64,000 bases of DNA. It comes from Nitrosospira briensis (lineage in GTDB: Bacteria > Pseudomonadota > Gammaproteobacteria > Burkholderiales > Nitrosomonadaceae). Positions 23,956 to 32,598 of the stretch are shown here, piece after piece; position 1 is the stretch's first letter, and the number at the start of each line of letters is the position of its first letter. Where the stretch lies: contig NZ_FOVJ01000006.1 of assembly GCF_900115125.1 (NCBI RefSeq), forward strand, positions 1 through 64,000, read 5' to 3'. The position numbers and the translations under genes were made by a program. Under the pieces are notes generated by a model. The model ran no database searches. It was given only the letters and a program-made list of their open reading frames with translations, and had not been told where the DNA came from.

Positions 23956-24708
23956 ATGAGTGCGGATTATTGCCGGGGATGGTTTATGAATCGACGGAAA
24001 ATGCTTGCGCTACTCGGGCTAACAGGAGCAAACGTGCTTGGTAGACATTCTTCGGCGAATTCCAGCGCAACGGAGTTGATCCGAAGGAAGCTATCGTGCG
24101 TTGTCACCCCCGAGCAGACCGAAGGGCCCTATTTTGTTGATGAGCGTTTGCGTCGGTCGGATATTCGAGCCGACCCTTCTGACGGCTCGATAAAAGAAGG
24201 ATTGCGGCTCGCACTCGAGATTCGCGTTTTCTCCGCACCAAGAGGCGACGTTTCCGATTGCAAACCGATAGAAGGCGCTTTTGTGGATATCTGGCATTGC
24301 GACGCCCAGGGAATCTATTCTGATGTCACGGATCGCGATTTTAATACGGTCGGAAAAAAATTCCTGCGCGGCTATCAAGTAAGCGATAAAAATGGAGGCG
24401 TCAGATTTATCACCATTTATCCTGGCTGGTATCCCGGCAGAACGGTTCATATCCATTTCAAGATTCGTACCGATTCAAAATATATGCGGCCTCTTGAGTT
24501 TACATCGCAATTCTACTTCGATGACTCGATCACCGATTCCGTATATGTGCAGCATCCGGCATACGCCAGAAAGGGCTCTTACCTGACGAGAGTGAGAAAC
24601 GAAGACGACAGCATATACCGCAAGGGTGGTGAGCGTCTGATACTGAAGCTCGTCAAGATGGATGAGGGTTATGCTGCCACTTTTGACGTCGGGCTTGAAA
24701 ATGCCTGA
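23956..24708 (+). CDS. Intradiol ring-cleavage dioxygenase-like protein with Tat-type leader
   Basis: A 250-residue protein of the intradiol dioxygenase superfamily (protocatechuate 3,4-dioxygenase beta-like fold). The Fe(III) ligand positions can be seen: Tyr in WHCDAQGIYS, Tyr in YPGWYPGRTVHIHF, and the two His of HIH. An N-terminal NRRKMLALLG stretch resembles a twin-arginine leader, so export is possible. The ATG at 23956 follows AGGGAAGGC and is preferred over 23911 and 23986. No aromatic-degradation genes are nearby, so the substrate is unknown; such orphan secreted members are found in many genomes. Confidence 0.8.
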   Translation: MSADYCRGWFMNRRKMLALLGLTGANVLGRHSSANSSATELIRRKLSCVVTPEQTEGPYFVDERLRRSDIRADPSDGSIKEGLRLALEIRVFSAPRGDVSDCKPIEGAFVDIWHCDAQGIYSDVTDRDFNTVGKKFLRGYQVSDKNGGVRFITIYPGWYPGRTVHIHFKIRTDSKYMRPLEFTSQFYFDDSITDSVYVQHPAYARKGSYLTRVRNEDDSIYRKGGERLILKLVKMDEGYAATFDVGLENA

Positions 24709-24735
24709 AGGAGTTTGTCCAGATATTCGTCATGC

Positions 24736-27123
24736 TTAGACGAGCTTGAACTCAGACTCGGGACGACCGGCGCCCCGCTGGCCGAGCGAGGCCTGGATAG
24801 CGTCATCCACCGTTTCAAGAAAAACGAATTGCAATGTGGAACGCGTCGCTTCGGGTACCTCGCGCAAATCCTTCTCGTTACGCGCCGGCAGTAGTACTAC
24901 GCGCAAACCGGCCCGTTGTGCGGCCAGTACCTTCTCCTTGATACCCCCCACCGGCAATACCAGTCCACGCAAGCTGATCTCGCCGGTCATCGCCACATCG
25001 TGATGCACGGGCCTATCGGTAAAAAGCGAAGCGAGCGCAACAAACATGGCGACCCCGGCGCTTGGACCGTCTTTTGGAATAGCGCCTGCAGGCACGTGCA
25101 CATGCACGTCGATGCCATCAAACATTGCCGCCGGAATTCTTAAATCACCGGCGCTCGCCTTTACCAGGGTGAGCGCCGCCTGAGCACTTTCTTTCATTAC
25201 CCCGCCTAGCTGACCCGTCAGAATAAGTTGCCCTCGCCCGCTCACCCGTGTCACTTCGATGAACAGAATATCCCCGCCAACGGGCGTCCATGCCAGACCG
25301 GTCGCCACCCCGGGAAGGCTGGCGCGCAATCCTATTTCGTGCTCGAACTTTGCGGGGCCAAGAATGGCGTCCAAATCCTTGGCCTCCACACGCACCTTAG
25401 GCTGCTCGCCATCAGCAATGCCATCGGCAATGCGCATGGCTGCATGGCGCATCACACGCCCGATCTCACGTTCGAATTGCCTTACCCCGGCCTCACGCGT
25501 GTAATTCGCAATAATGCTGTTCAGGGCTTCGACCGTTATTTCATACTGCTCTTCGTTCAGGCCATTTGCCTCGCGTTGACGTGCAACAAGATAACGCAGC
25601 CCGATCTGGAGTTTTTCCTCCCTCGTATAACCCGGGAGATCGATAATTTCCATGCGGTCCCGCACCGGGGGCGGCACGTTGTCAATCACATTAGCGGTGG
25701 CAATGAAGACGACGCGGCTCAAATCAAAGGGCGCGCCGAGGTAATTATCCCTGAAGGTCGCGTTTTGTTCCGGATCCAGCACTTCAAGTAGCGCCGCCGA
25801 CGGATCGCCGTGAAGGCTAGCCGACATCTTGTCGACTTCATCCAGCATCATGACGCAGTTGCGCGCACCTGCCTTGCGAAGGCTCTGCACAATGGTTCCC
25901 GGCATGGCGCCGATATAAGTACGGCGGTGGCCGCGCATTTCGGCTTCGTCATGCACGCCGCCTAACGACACGCGCACGAATGGGCGCTGCAATGCGCGGG
26001 CGATGCTTTGGCCGAGCGAAGTCTTGCCCACTCCGGGCGGGCCGACAAAACATAGAATCGGCGCACGGCCCTGAGGTTTTAATTTTTGAACAGCCAGAAA
26101 TTCGAGAATGCGTTGCTTCACGCGTTCAAGCCCGAAGTGATCGGCTTCAAGAATCTTGCGTGCGGCATTCAAGTCTATCGGCGGATCATCCGGTAACCGC
26201 CAGGGCAATTCCGTCATCCATTCGAGATAAGTATGGAGCATGGAATATTCGCTTGAGGCTGATGGCATACGCTTCAGCCGCTGCAATTCCTTTCTTGCCT
26301 GTGTCTCGACTTCCTGAGGCATGCCTGCCTTGGCAATGGCCTCATCCAGCTCTGCAATCTCCTGGTCGTCGCCTTCCGTTTCGCCCAGTTCCTTCTGGAT
26401 CGTTTTCAATTGCTCGCGCAACAGAAATTTGCGTTCCCTGTCCTCCAGGTGCTCCTTGGTACGTTCACCAATCTCCTGCGACAGCCTGAGCACTTCAATG
26501 CGGCGCGACAGGATCTGGAGCACCTTTCGCAGCCTTTCCTCCGTGCTGACGGTCTCGAGCAACATTTGCTTCTCGGCCACTTCCGTGTCGAGCAGGCTGG
26601 CGGCAATGTCCGCCAGATGCGATGGCGCACGCGTAGCCTGTAGCGCGTGCGCCAGTTCCGCCGGCACACCTGGCAACAGGGACAGGATTTCTATAGTGCG
26701 CTCGCGCAATTGCACGGCAAGCGCCTCGGCCTCTGTTGATACTTCCACAGGCTCGCCGATACGTCTTACGCGGGCCGCCAAAAATGGATAGCCCTCAACC
26801 AGCTCCTCGATGCAAAACCGCTCCAAACCCTGGCAAACCGCATGACGCAGTCCGTCGGCCGAAGTGATATGCCGGACGATGCTGACTACCGTGCCCATGT
26901 TGAATAACGCTTCGACTCCCGGCTCATCGACACCCGCATCCTTTTGCAGAACGATGCCCAACGGGCCTTTAGCTTGCAGAGCATGCTCAACTGCAGCAAT
27001 CGATCTGGCACGACCAACGGTGACAGCCGTCAATACATGGGGAAACAATACGATGTTACGCATGGGTACCAGCGCGATCACATTCTGGGGTAATTCGAGG
27101 CTGATTACGGCAGACTGTTCCAT
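24736..27123 (-). CDS. lon: ATP-dependent protease Lon
   Basis: A 795-residue LonA protease degrading damaged and regulatory proteins in the cytoplasm. From N to C: LON substrate-binding domain (residues 13-210, ALVPMRNIVLFPHVLTAVTV), a coiled-coil linker, the AAA+ module with Walker A GPPGVGKT (361-368) and Walker B VMMLDEVDK (424-432), and a protease domain with the Ser688-Lys731 dyad (KDGPSAG, then KEKVLAAQ). The frame is open further upstream, but the ATG at 27121-27123 has a GAGGGA ribosome site and starts with the conserved domain. It is divergent from the arsR gene. Confidence 0.97.
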   Translation of the reverse strand: MEQSAVISLELPQNVIALVPMRNIVLFPHVLTAVTVGRARSIAAVEHALQAKGPLGIVLQKDAGVDEPGVEALFNMGTVVSIVRHITSADGLRHAVCQGLERFCIEELVEGYPFLAARVRRIGEPVEVSTEAEALAVQLRERTIEILSLLPGVPAELAHALQATRAPSHLADIAASLLDTEVAEKQMLLETVSTEERLRKVLQILSRRIEVLRLSQEIGERTKEHLEDRERKFLLREQLKTIQKELGETEGDDQEIAELDEAIAKAGMPQEVETQARKELQRLKRMPSASSEYSMLHTYLEWMTELPWRLPDDPPIDLNAARKILEADHFGLERVKQRILEFLAVQKLKPQGRAPILCFVGPPGVGKTSLGQSIARALQRPFVRVSLGGVHDEAEMRGHRRTYIGAMPGTIVQSLRKAGARNCVMMLDEVDKMSASLHGDPSAALLEVLDPEQNATFRDNYLGAPFDLSRVVFIATANVIDNVPPPVRDRMEIIDLPGYTREEKLQIGLRYLVARQREANGLNEEQYEITVEALNSIIANYTREAGVRQFEREIGRVMRHAAMRIADGIADGEQPKVRVEAKDLDAILGPAKFEHEIGLRASLPGVATGLAWTPVGGDILFIEVTRVSGRGQLILTGQLGGVMKESAQAALTLVKASAGDLRIPAAMFDGIDVHVHVPAGAIPKDGPSAGVAMFVALASLFTDRPVHHDVAMTGEISLRGLVLPVGGIKEKVLAAQRAGLRVVLLPARNEKDLREVPEATRSTLQFVFLETVDDAIQASLGQRGAGRPESEFKLV

Positions 27124-27408
27124 AACGGCTCCCTCGGCAATGAGCGGATGTTCACCAGTTGCACGCAGATGGGCCTGAGCCTTACGCGACTTGACCGGCG
27201 CGGGATGCACAAGCGCCCTGTGGTGACAAAACAGGGTGAAAAGCTGAAATTCACGCGTGCACGTTCCTAGTCTAGCATTGCTCGGTCGAGCGTCAACTTG
27301 TATCGGTCTCAAACGGACAAGACTTCCTTGACCAGCAGAGGAAACCCGCGGCGCTGCCTCCGACTCATGTACCTCGCCCCTGGCCACTCTGAGCGCCCCT
27401 CAAAAGAT

Positions 27409-27449
27409 TTGACTTTATTCCATGTTTCTATTATTGTTGAATCATGGAA
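27409..27449 (+). promoter_or_regulatory. Probable arsR promoter and operator, leaderless
   Basis: TTGACT (27409-27414) and TATTGT (27432-27437) are 17 bases apart, a good sigma-70 pair. It would place the transcription start at or within a base or two of the arsR ATG (27444), and there is no ribosome site before that ATG, so a leaderless transcript is likely. TTCCATG (27418-27424) and CATGGAA (27443-27449) form an inverted repeat straddling the -10 region, a suitable ArsR operator. Confidence 0.5.
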
Positions 27450-27800
27450 ACTAAAGAAGCCGTAACCGCACTCGCAGCACTCGCCCAGGAAACACGCCTC
27501 TCGGTTTTCCGCCTGCTCGTTCAAGCGGGTCCCGAAGGCATGTCAGTGGGCAGCATCGGCGAAAAACTGGGTGTAGCCCCTGCGACCTTGTCCTTTCACC
27601 TGAAGGAACTCAGCCATGCGGGTCTGGTGACATCGCGCCAGGAAAGCCGTTTCATCTACTACATGGCCGACTTCGCGCAAATGGCGGCGCTGATGACGTT
27701 TCTTACCCGGAACTGCTGCAAGGGCATGCCGCAGGAGTGCCTGGCAGTGATGGAAACGGCGCTTGCGGGCTGCTGTGCGCCGACTTCAAGCCAAACCTAA
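27444..27800 (+). CDS. arsR: ArsR-family metalloid-responsive repressor
   Basis: A 118-residue winged-helix repressor (ALAQETRLSVFRLLVQAGPE, then GEKLGVAPATLSFHLKELSH as the recognition helix region, then SRQESRFIYYMAD as the wing). Cysteines sit near the C-terminus (C91, C92, C99, C110, C111) rather than in the recognition helix, the arrangement seen in several ArsR variants that sense As(III) or methylated arsenicals through C-terminal pairs. It should repress its own operon with arsI and possibly chrA until metalloid binds. Confidence 0.9.
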   Translation: METKEAVTALAALAQETRLSVFRLLVQAGPEGMSVGSIGEKLGVAPATLSFHLKELSHAGLVTSRQESRFIYYMADFAQMAALMTFLTRNCCKGMPQECLAVMETALAGCCAPTSSQT

Positions 27801-27819
27801 ACCTTGAAAGGAGCAAATC

Positions 27820-28293
27820 ATGAAACGCTTTCATGTGCATGTGGCGGTTGATGACCTCAACGCAAACATCCGATTTTATTCGGCGGTATTCGGCGCTGGG
27901 CCTTCTGTGCTCAAGCCCGACTACGCAAAGTGGATGATGGAGGACCCGCGCATCAACTTCGCCATTTCGCAGCGGGGTGCAAAGGCAGGCCTGGACCATC
28001 TCGGGCTCCAGGTGGATACAGACGAAGAACTAAAGGCGTTGCGCAGCCAGGTGGCTGCTGCGGAGATCAGCCGGCATGAGCAGCCGGATGCAAGCTGCTG
28101 CTACGCGCGCTCTGACAAATACTGGATCACTGACCCGCAGGGGATTGCCTGGGAGACCTACCACACGCTAGGCGAGGCTGAGATATACGGCGCGGATAGC
28201 GCGACGAAAGCAGGTGAGGCAGCTGCGTGCTGCGCCCCGCCATCAAAGACTGTCAAGGCCGAAGACCGTAAAGCCGTTGCGAAGTGCTGCTAG
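27820..28293 (+). CDS. arsI: ArsI/CadI-family glyoxalase-fold protein (C-As lyase type)
   Basis: A 157-residue member of the vicinal-oxygen-chelate fold. Characterised ArsI lyases need Fe(II) and O2 to split the C-As bond of trivalent organoarsenicals, using a His-His-Glu iron site and a vicinal Cys pair. The corresponding residues are visible: H5, H60 and E112, with C93-C94 in the SCCYARSDKYW loop. A Cys-rich tail (AACCAPP, AKCC) could add metal binding. It follows arsR by 19 bases with an AAAGGAG ribosome site. It could equally be annotated cadI; the vicinal Cys pair and ArsR partner favour arsenic. Confidence 0.85.
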   Translation: MKRFHVHVAVDDLNANIRFYSAVFGAGPSVLKPDYAKWMMEDPRINFAISQRGAKAGLDHLGLQVDTDEELKALRSQVAAAEISRHEQPDASCCYARSDKYWITDPQGIAWETYHTLGEAEIYGADSATKAGEAAACCAPPSKTVKAEDRKAVAKCC

Positions 28294-28308
28294 CTGCCAA
28301 TAGCAGCA
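28285..28308 (+). repeat. Hairpin at the arsI stop codon
   Basis: TGCTGCTA, an 8-base loop, then TAGCAGCA: a perfect 8-base stem overlapping the arsI TAG (28291-28293). No T-run follows, so it may attenuate or stabilise the transcript between arsI and chrA rather than end it. Confidence 0.4.
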
Positions 28309-28353
28309 GTTCAAGTAAAGAAGGGGGATGCCACCTGAATTGAGGTAAAAGGA

Positions 28354-29568
28354 TTGCCCTTGCAAAAAACCTTGCGTGTCCGTAAAAACCAGAACTGGGA
28401 AGAGATCTTCAGCGCCTTTCTAAAGCTGGGACTCACCTCCTTTGGAGGACCGATAGCTCACCTGGGATATTTTCGGGATGAATTGGTCACTCGCCGCCGG
28501 TGGATGAGCGAAACGGCCTATGCTGATCTCGTCGCGTTATGCCAGTTTGTACCCGGTCCTGCCAGCAGTCAGGTAGGCTTCGCGCTAGGGCTGTCAAGAG
28601 GTGGATTCGTAGGCGCCATGATTGCCTGGGCTGCCTTTACGCTGCCTTCTGTTCTGTTCCTGCTGGTCTTCGCCTCTAGCGCGTTTGCGCTTGGGGGGCC
28701 GCTAGGCCAGGGCTTTATCCATGGCTTGAAGCTTGTGGCCGTAGCCGTCGTTGCGCAAGCTGTCTGGGGCATGGCGCGCAATCTTTGCCCTGATCGGGAG
28801 CGCGCCAGCATTGCAGTCGGCGCAGTACTGATGGCGGTCTTCTTGCCCACAACACTCGGACAGATCGGGGCCATCATCTCGGGCACCATTTGTGGGCTTT
28901 GGTTTTGTAAAAATTTGCCATTAGCAAACGCCGGGCATCTGAGCGTACGGCTTCCGAAGACGATAGCAGTTTTTGCATTGCTGAGCTTCTTCATCCTGCT
29001 CATCGCCTTGCCGTTTATTGCCGCGACATCTTCCTCGCAAACCGTCGCACTGTTCGAGGCGTTTTATCGGGCAGGCGCGTTGGTATTTGGTGGGGGTCAT
29101 GTAGTTCTGCCATTACTTGAAGCAAGCGTGGTCGAAACCGGCTGGGTCAATGCGGACAGTTTTCTTGCAGGATACGGCGTAGTGCAGGCTGTGCCTGGAC
29201 CGTTGTTTACCTTTGCTGCCTATCTTGGTGCCGTAGTCGCACCGGAGCCAAACGGAATTTTGGGAGCGATCATCTGCCTGATCGCGATATTTTTACCCGG
29301 AATGTTGCTGCTGGCAGGCGTGCTGCCATTCTGGGATGATCTTCGTAAAATAAGGGGGGCCCAAGCGGGCATGGCGGGCGCTAATGCAGCTGTCGTCGGG
29401 ATTTTAGCCTCGGCTCTCTACCACCCGGTTTGGACCGGTGCAATCCTTGCCCCTCCAGACTTTGCGGTCGCACTCGCGGCATTCACCCTGCTGATTGCCT
29501 GGAAAGTTTCACCTTGGAAGGTGGTTTTGCTGACCGCGCTCGCCGGCATGGGCCTATCTCTACTATAA
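28354..29568 (+). CDS. chrA: Chromate efflux transporter, CHR family
   Basis: A 404-residue long-chain CHR protein with two homologous halves. The first opens FSAFLKLGLTSFGGPIAHLG and contains CQFVPGPASSQVGFALG; the second contains FYRAGALVFGGGHVVLPLLE and YGVVQAVPGPLFTFAAYLGA. About ten membrane helices are expected. It exports chromate across the inner membrane, driven by the proton-motive force. No ATG is available near the start; the TTG at 28354 follows GAGGTAAAAGGA and is chosen. Lying 61 bases after arsI, it may share the arsR transcript. Confidence 0.92.
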   Translation: MPLQKTLRVRKNQNWEEIFSAFLKLGLTSFGGPIAHLGYFRDELVTRRRWMSETAYADLVALCQFVPGPASSQVGFALGLSRGGFVGAMIAWAAFTLPSVLFLLVFASSAFALGGPLGQGFIHGLKLVAVAVVAQAVWGMARNLCPDRERASIAVGAVLMAVFLPTTLGQIGAIISGTICGLWFCKNLPLANAGHLSVRLPKTIAVFALLSFFILLIALPFIAATSSSQTVALFEAFYRAGALVFGGGHVVLPLLEASVVETGWVNADSFLAGYGVVQAVPGPLFTFAAYLGAVVAPEPNGILGAIICLIAIFLPGMLLLAGVLPFWDDLRKIRGAQAGMAGANAAVVGILASALYHPVWTGAILAPPDFAVALAAFTLLIAWKVSPWKVVLLTALAGMGLSLL

Positions 29569-29698
29569 GAAATACCTCTCGATTTCTTGCGTCTCTTCTG
29601 GCACATTTGATGAACACTGTATGGGCCAGCATCCGGCGACGAACCTGTTATCAATGCCTTTCCTATTACACTACGCAATCTGCGCATCAGGAGCCTCA

Positions 29699-30070
29699 AT
29701 GAAAGTTAAAGCCACCTTTGAAGAAGTACTGTCCCGCATTCCCGGTCCTGTCACCGCGGAGTGGCCGATGGGAGAGCGATTTGCCGTCGCCCTTGCTCAC
29801 GGCACGATGTCTATCGAGTACTACGCGCCAATTGATCACGACCCGCAAACTCCGCATGAACAGGATGAGGTTTACTTCATCCACAGAGGAACGGGGGAAC
29901 TTGTCATCAGCGGCGATCGCCATTCATTCAACGCCGGTGATTGCCTTTTCGTCCCTGCTCTCGTTGAGCACCGGTTCGAGAATTTCTCCGGCGATTTTGG
30001 AACATGGGTGGTATTCTGGGGACCAAAGGGAGGAGAAAAGAGCAGCGAAGGAGACAGCTTTTATCCATGA
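29699..30070 (+). CDS. Cupin-domain protein
   Basis: A 123-residue single-domain cupin. The first cupin motif is IDHDPQTPHEQDEVYFIHRG and the second is FNAGDCLFVPALVEHRFENF, supplying His and Glu metal ligands. Such small cupins serve as isomerases, dioxygenases or binding proteins; the reaction cannot be inferred. The ATG at 29699 has a CAGGAG ribosome site, so the open frame upstream to 29621 is discounted. Confidence 0.8.
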   Translation: MKVKATFEEVLSRIPGPVTAEWPMGERFAVALAHGTMSIEYYAPIDHDPQTPHEQDEVYFIHRGTGELVISGDRHSFNAGDCLFVPALVEHRFENFSGDFGTWVVFWGPKGGEKSSEGDSFYP

Positions 30071-30604
30071 ATTTGCTGCTTCACGATAGATTTTCCAACA
30101 GCAGGACCGCCCTTCCTTAGAGGGTATCAGGCGATGAAAAATCTTCCTTTGATCCGGTTCGGCCACACGAAGCCATGCCCGGCGTTTTAAATTTGGCAAT
30201 CCTGTTACCGTGAATCTCGGCGGCGAATGGTAATCGTTTGTTCGTGAAAATCATCACGAACGCGACAGTTTATCCAGGCAATTCAGCCTGTATCCTTCGA
30301 TGCAGCACCGGATCTATGCCGGATAGCGAGAATGCCGCTGCGGTGAGCCTGATGGCGGTAAATTTCACCAATGTCGAGCAGAGCGTGCCATTTGTGTTCA
30401 CGCGAACCGGCGATTACATCGAGCAACTGCACGGTCTGGATAATTTTACCATCGAGCAGGCCAGGAGAACTTGTTGACCGTCCCGTCCAATTAGGCGAAG
30501 TGTTCGAATCATCCGGTCATCCTGTAGCATGCTGGACGCGTTGGCGAGATGCACGGAAACAAAAAATTGGCATTAGTCTCTATAGGGGATACAATCTGAA
30601 CGCC
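30071..30604. other. Intergenic region with one doubtful ORF
   Basis: About 530 bases between the cupin and the czc cluster. A plus-strand frame at 30238-30477 (79 codons from a TTG) ends VFTRTGDYIEQLHGLDNFTI and could be a gene fragment, but has no ribosome site and no family that I recognise. A promoter for the czc operon is expected near 30540-30600; no clear boxes are seen. Confidence 0.35.
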
Positions 30605-30976
30605 ATGAACAAGCGCCGCCATATTCGCTCCACCATGCTTGTATTATTTGTCTGCATACTGACAAATGCGTTTGGCTGGGCGTTCAATGGCGAGGTATTT
30701 GCTCATGAGCTTGATCATGAACATCATGTTCTTTCTCTTGATCCCGCTGCGCACCTTGAGGCACACCAACATGCCGGTATTAACGAGGACGGCCATATGG
30801 ATGCGGCGACTCACCTGTGTCTCCACGCAGCCGGGCAATATCAGCCCTTTTTCCTGACTGCTCCCTTGATCGTCCCTGCTTCCGTCGGTATTGAAGTCTT
30901 GGCCTTATTTGTCTCCGGCATCATCCCGGAATCCATTCCAGATTCACCTCTGCATCCTCCTCGAAGCATTTCTTAA
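30605..30976 (+). CDS. Histidine-rich secreted protein of the czc cluster (CzcI-like)
   Basis: A 123-residue protein with a signal peptide or anchor (STMLVLFVCILTNAFGWAF) followed by a histidine-rich segment (HELDHEHH, HLEAHQHAG, HLCLHAAG) and a hydrophobic C-terminal stretch (VGIEVLALFVSGIIP). It starts the efflux cluster and resembles CzcI/NccI-type small periplasmic proteins, which modulate RND metal efflux. A role in periplasmic Zn/Co/Ni binding is inferred. The ATG at 30605 is the start that gives a signal peptide; the longer frame lacks one. Confidence 0.65.
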   Translation: MNKRRHIRSTMLVLFVCILTNAFGWAFNGEVFAHELDHEHHVLSLDPAAHLEAHQHAGINEDGHMDAATHLCLHAAGQYQPFFLTAPLIVPASVGIEVLALFVSGIIPESIPDSPLHPPRSIS

Positions 30977-31176
30977 GTTAAGCCGTCGAGTTACTTGAGC
31001 CCGGATTGTTTATGCAATTTGGGTGTATGCCGCTGTACGAAAACAGGCGTCATGCATTGCCCTGTCTGGCGAGACTTACTTGACGGGCGCCAGCATGGTC
31101 CTGTGGCGATGACATGGCGTAGATGCGTAATCAAGTGGCAGTTGAGTGTTTCGCACAATGCTTGCGGAGGATTTCC

Positions 31177-32595
31177 ATGAACTTTGACCGGTTGTTCACG
31201 GCGTCACGATGCATGGCGCCATGTGGATGGCTTATTCTCGCGCTGACTTGCCCTTCAGCAATTGCAGAAAACAGTTTTCCCGGTGGCGTCCCGGGCAAAG
31301 ACATAAACTTCTCAATGGGGCACCCGCTTGAGGCAGAAAGCGATCTCACCATGAAAAATGCCGTACGCCTCGCGCTACAGCAAAATCCTGAACTGGCCTC
31401 TTTCGACAAGGAAGTACGCGCTCTGGAAGGGGCAACCTTGCAAGCGGGTCTGCTGCGAAATCCAGACGTATCCCTGAATATCGACAATGTTGGAAATATG
31501 GGGGTCAGTCAGGGGCGCGGCGCACCACCAGGCGCGACCATCAAGGAAAACGTCGAACAGCAGGATTTGATCTTTCGCATCAGCCAACTGATCGAGCTTG
31601 GCGGAAAACGCGCAGCTCGGGCATATGCCGCATCGCTCGGACAGGAATTGGCAGGCAAGGATTTTGAAACTAAACGGCTGGAACTCATCGCCCGGGTAGC
31701 AAACACATTCATGGAAGTGCTGGCTGGTCAGGAGCAATTGCGGCTGGCGGAAGAGAGCCAGCAACTGGCACAGAAAGTGGTGGATACCGTAAAGAGGCGA
31801 GTTCTGGCGGGAAAAGTGCCTCCCATCGAGGAGACCAAGGCAGGAGTCGCCTTTTCCACCACGCAGATTGCCTTGGGACAGGCGCGGCGGGAACTGGCAG
31901 CTGCCCGCCAACGGCTGGCTCTGCTATGGGGCGACGCTTCGCCTCGATTTGGAAGGGTCTTGGGAAACCTCGAATTACTCACCACTTTGCCAAATTTCGA
32001 AGCACTTTCCGAGAGTGTCCTGGCGAGCCCGATGGCGGGTCGTGCCAGGAAAGGGATAGAGCACCGCAAGGCGCTGCTGGAGGTGGAACAGACACGCCGC
32101 GTGCCAAACATCACGATCGGCGGCGGCATGATCAAACATTGGGAATCGGGCGGAACGACGGGCGTGGTCGGAATCTCCATGCCCCTGCAGATTTTCGACC
32201 GGAACCAGGGAAATGTACGGGAAGCGCATGAACGTCTGAATAAAGCGCTTGATGAACAGGCCGCCACCGACTTGCGGCTCAAGACCGAGCTAGTGCAGGC
32301 TTACGAGACTTTATCGGCCGTACAGAACGAAATCACGATATTGCGCAGCGAAATATTGCCTGCGGCAAAGAGTGCTTTCGAAGTTACCAACAAGGGTTAT
32401 GAACTCGGCAAATTCGGCTTTCTGGAGGTGCTCGATGCGCAACGCACCCTGTTCCAGAATCAGGTCCTGTATGTGCGCGCACTCGCAAATCACCATCGCC
32501 TGGTAAATGAAATAGAACGCCTGACCGCGGCGCCGATTGACGGCATTCCCAGTGCGCCGACCGATGGACGCGCCGACCTGGAATACAAGGAGTAG
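31177..32595 (+). CDS. czcC: Outer-membrane factor of RND metal efflux (CzcC-type)
   Basis: A 472-residue TolC-like protein with a signal peptide and two repeated outer-membrane-efflux halves. Typical landmarks are LTMKNAVRLALQQNPELASF, then RISQLIELGGKRAARAYAAS, then GVVGISMPLQIFDRNQGNVR in the middle and GYELGKFGFLEVLDAQRTLF near the end. It forms the outer-membrane exit duct of the CzcCBA tripartite pump. A GCGGAGGA ribosome site precedes the ATG at 31177, so the frame upstream to 31123 is discounted. czcB follows 3 bases later. Confidence 0.92.
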   Translation: MNFDRLFTASRCMAPCGWLILALTCPSAIAENSFPGGVPGKDINFSMGHPLEAESDLTMKNAVRLALQQNPELASFDKEVRALEGATLQAGLLRNPDVSLNIDNVGNMGVSQGRGAPPGATIKENVEQQDLIFRISQLIELGGKRAARAYAASLGQELAGKDFETKRLELIARVANTFMEVLAGQEQLRLAEESQQLAQKVVDTVKRRVLAGKVPPIEETKAGVAFSTTQIALGQARRELAAARQRLALLWGDASPRFGRVLGNLELLTTLPNFEALSESVLASPMAGRARKGIEHRKALLEVEQTRRVPNITIGGGMIKHWESGGTTGVVGISMPLQIFDRNQGNVREAHERLNKALDEQAATDLRLKTELVQAYETLSAVQNEITILRSEILPAAKSAFEVTNKGYELGKFGFLEVLDAQRTLFQNQVLYVRALANHHRLVNEIERLTAAPIDGIPSAPTDGRADLEYKE

Positions 32596-32598
32596 ACG

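Noticed and set aside
29924-30199. 91-codon minus-strand frame beginning MPNLKRRAWLRV
   Set aside because: Half of it is antisense to the cupin gene; the remainder is short and unsupported.
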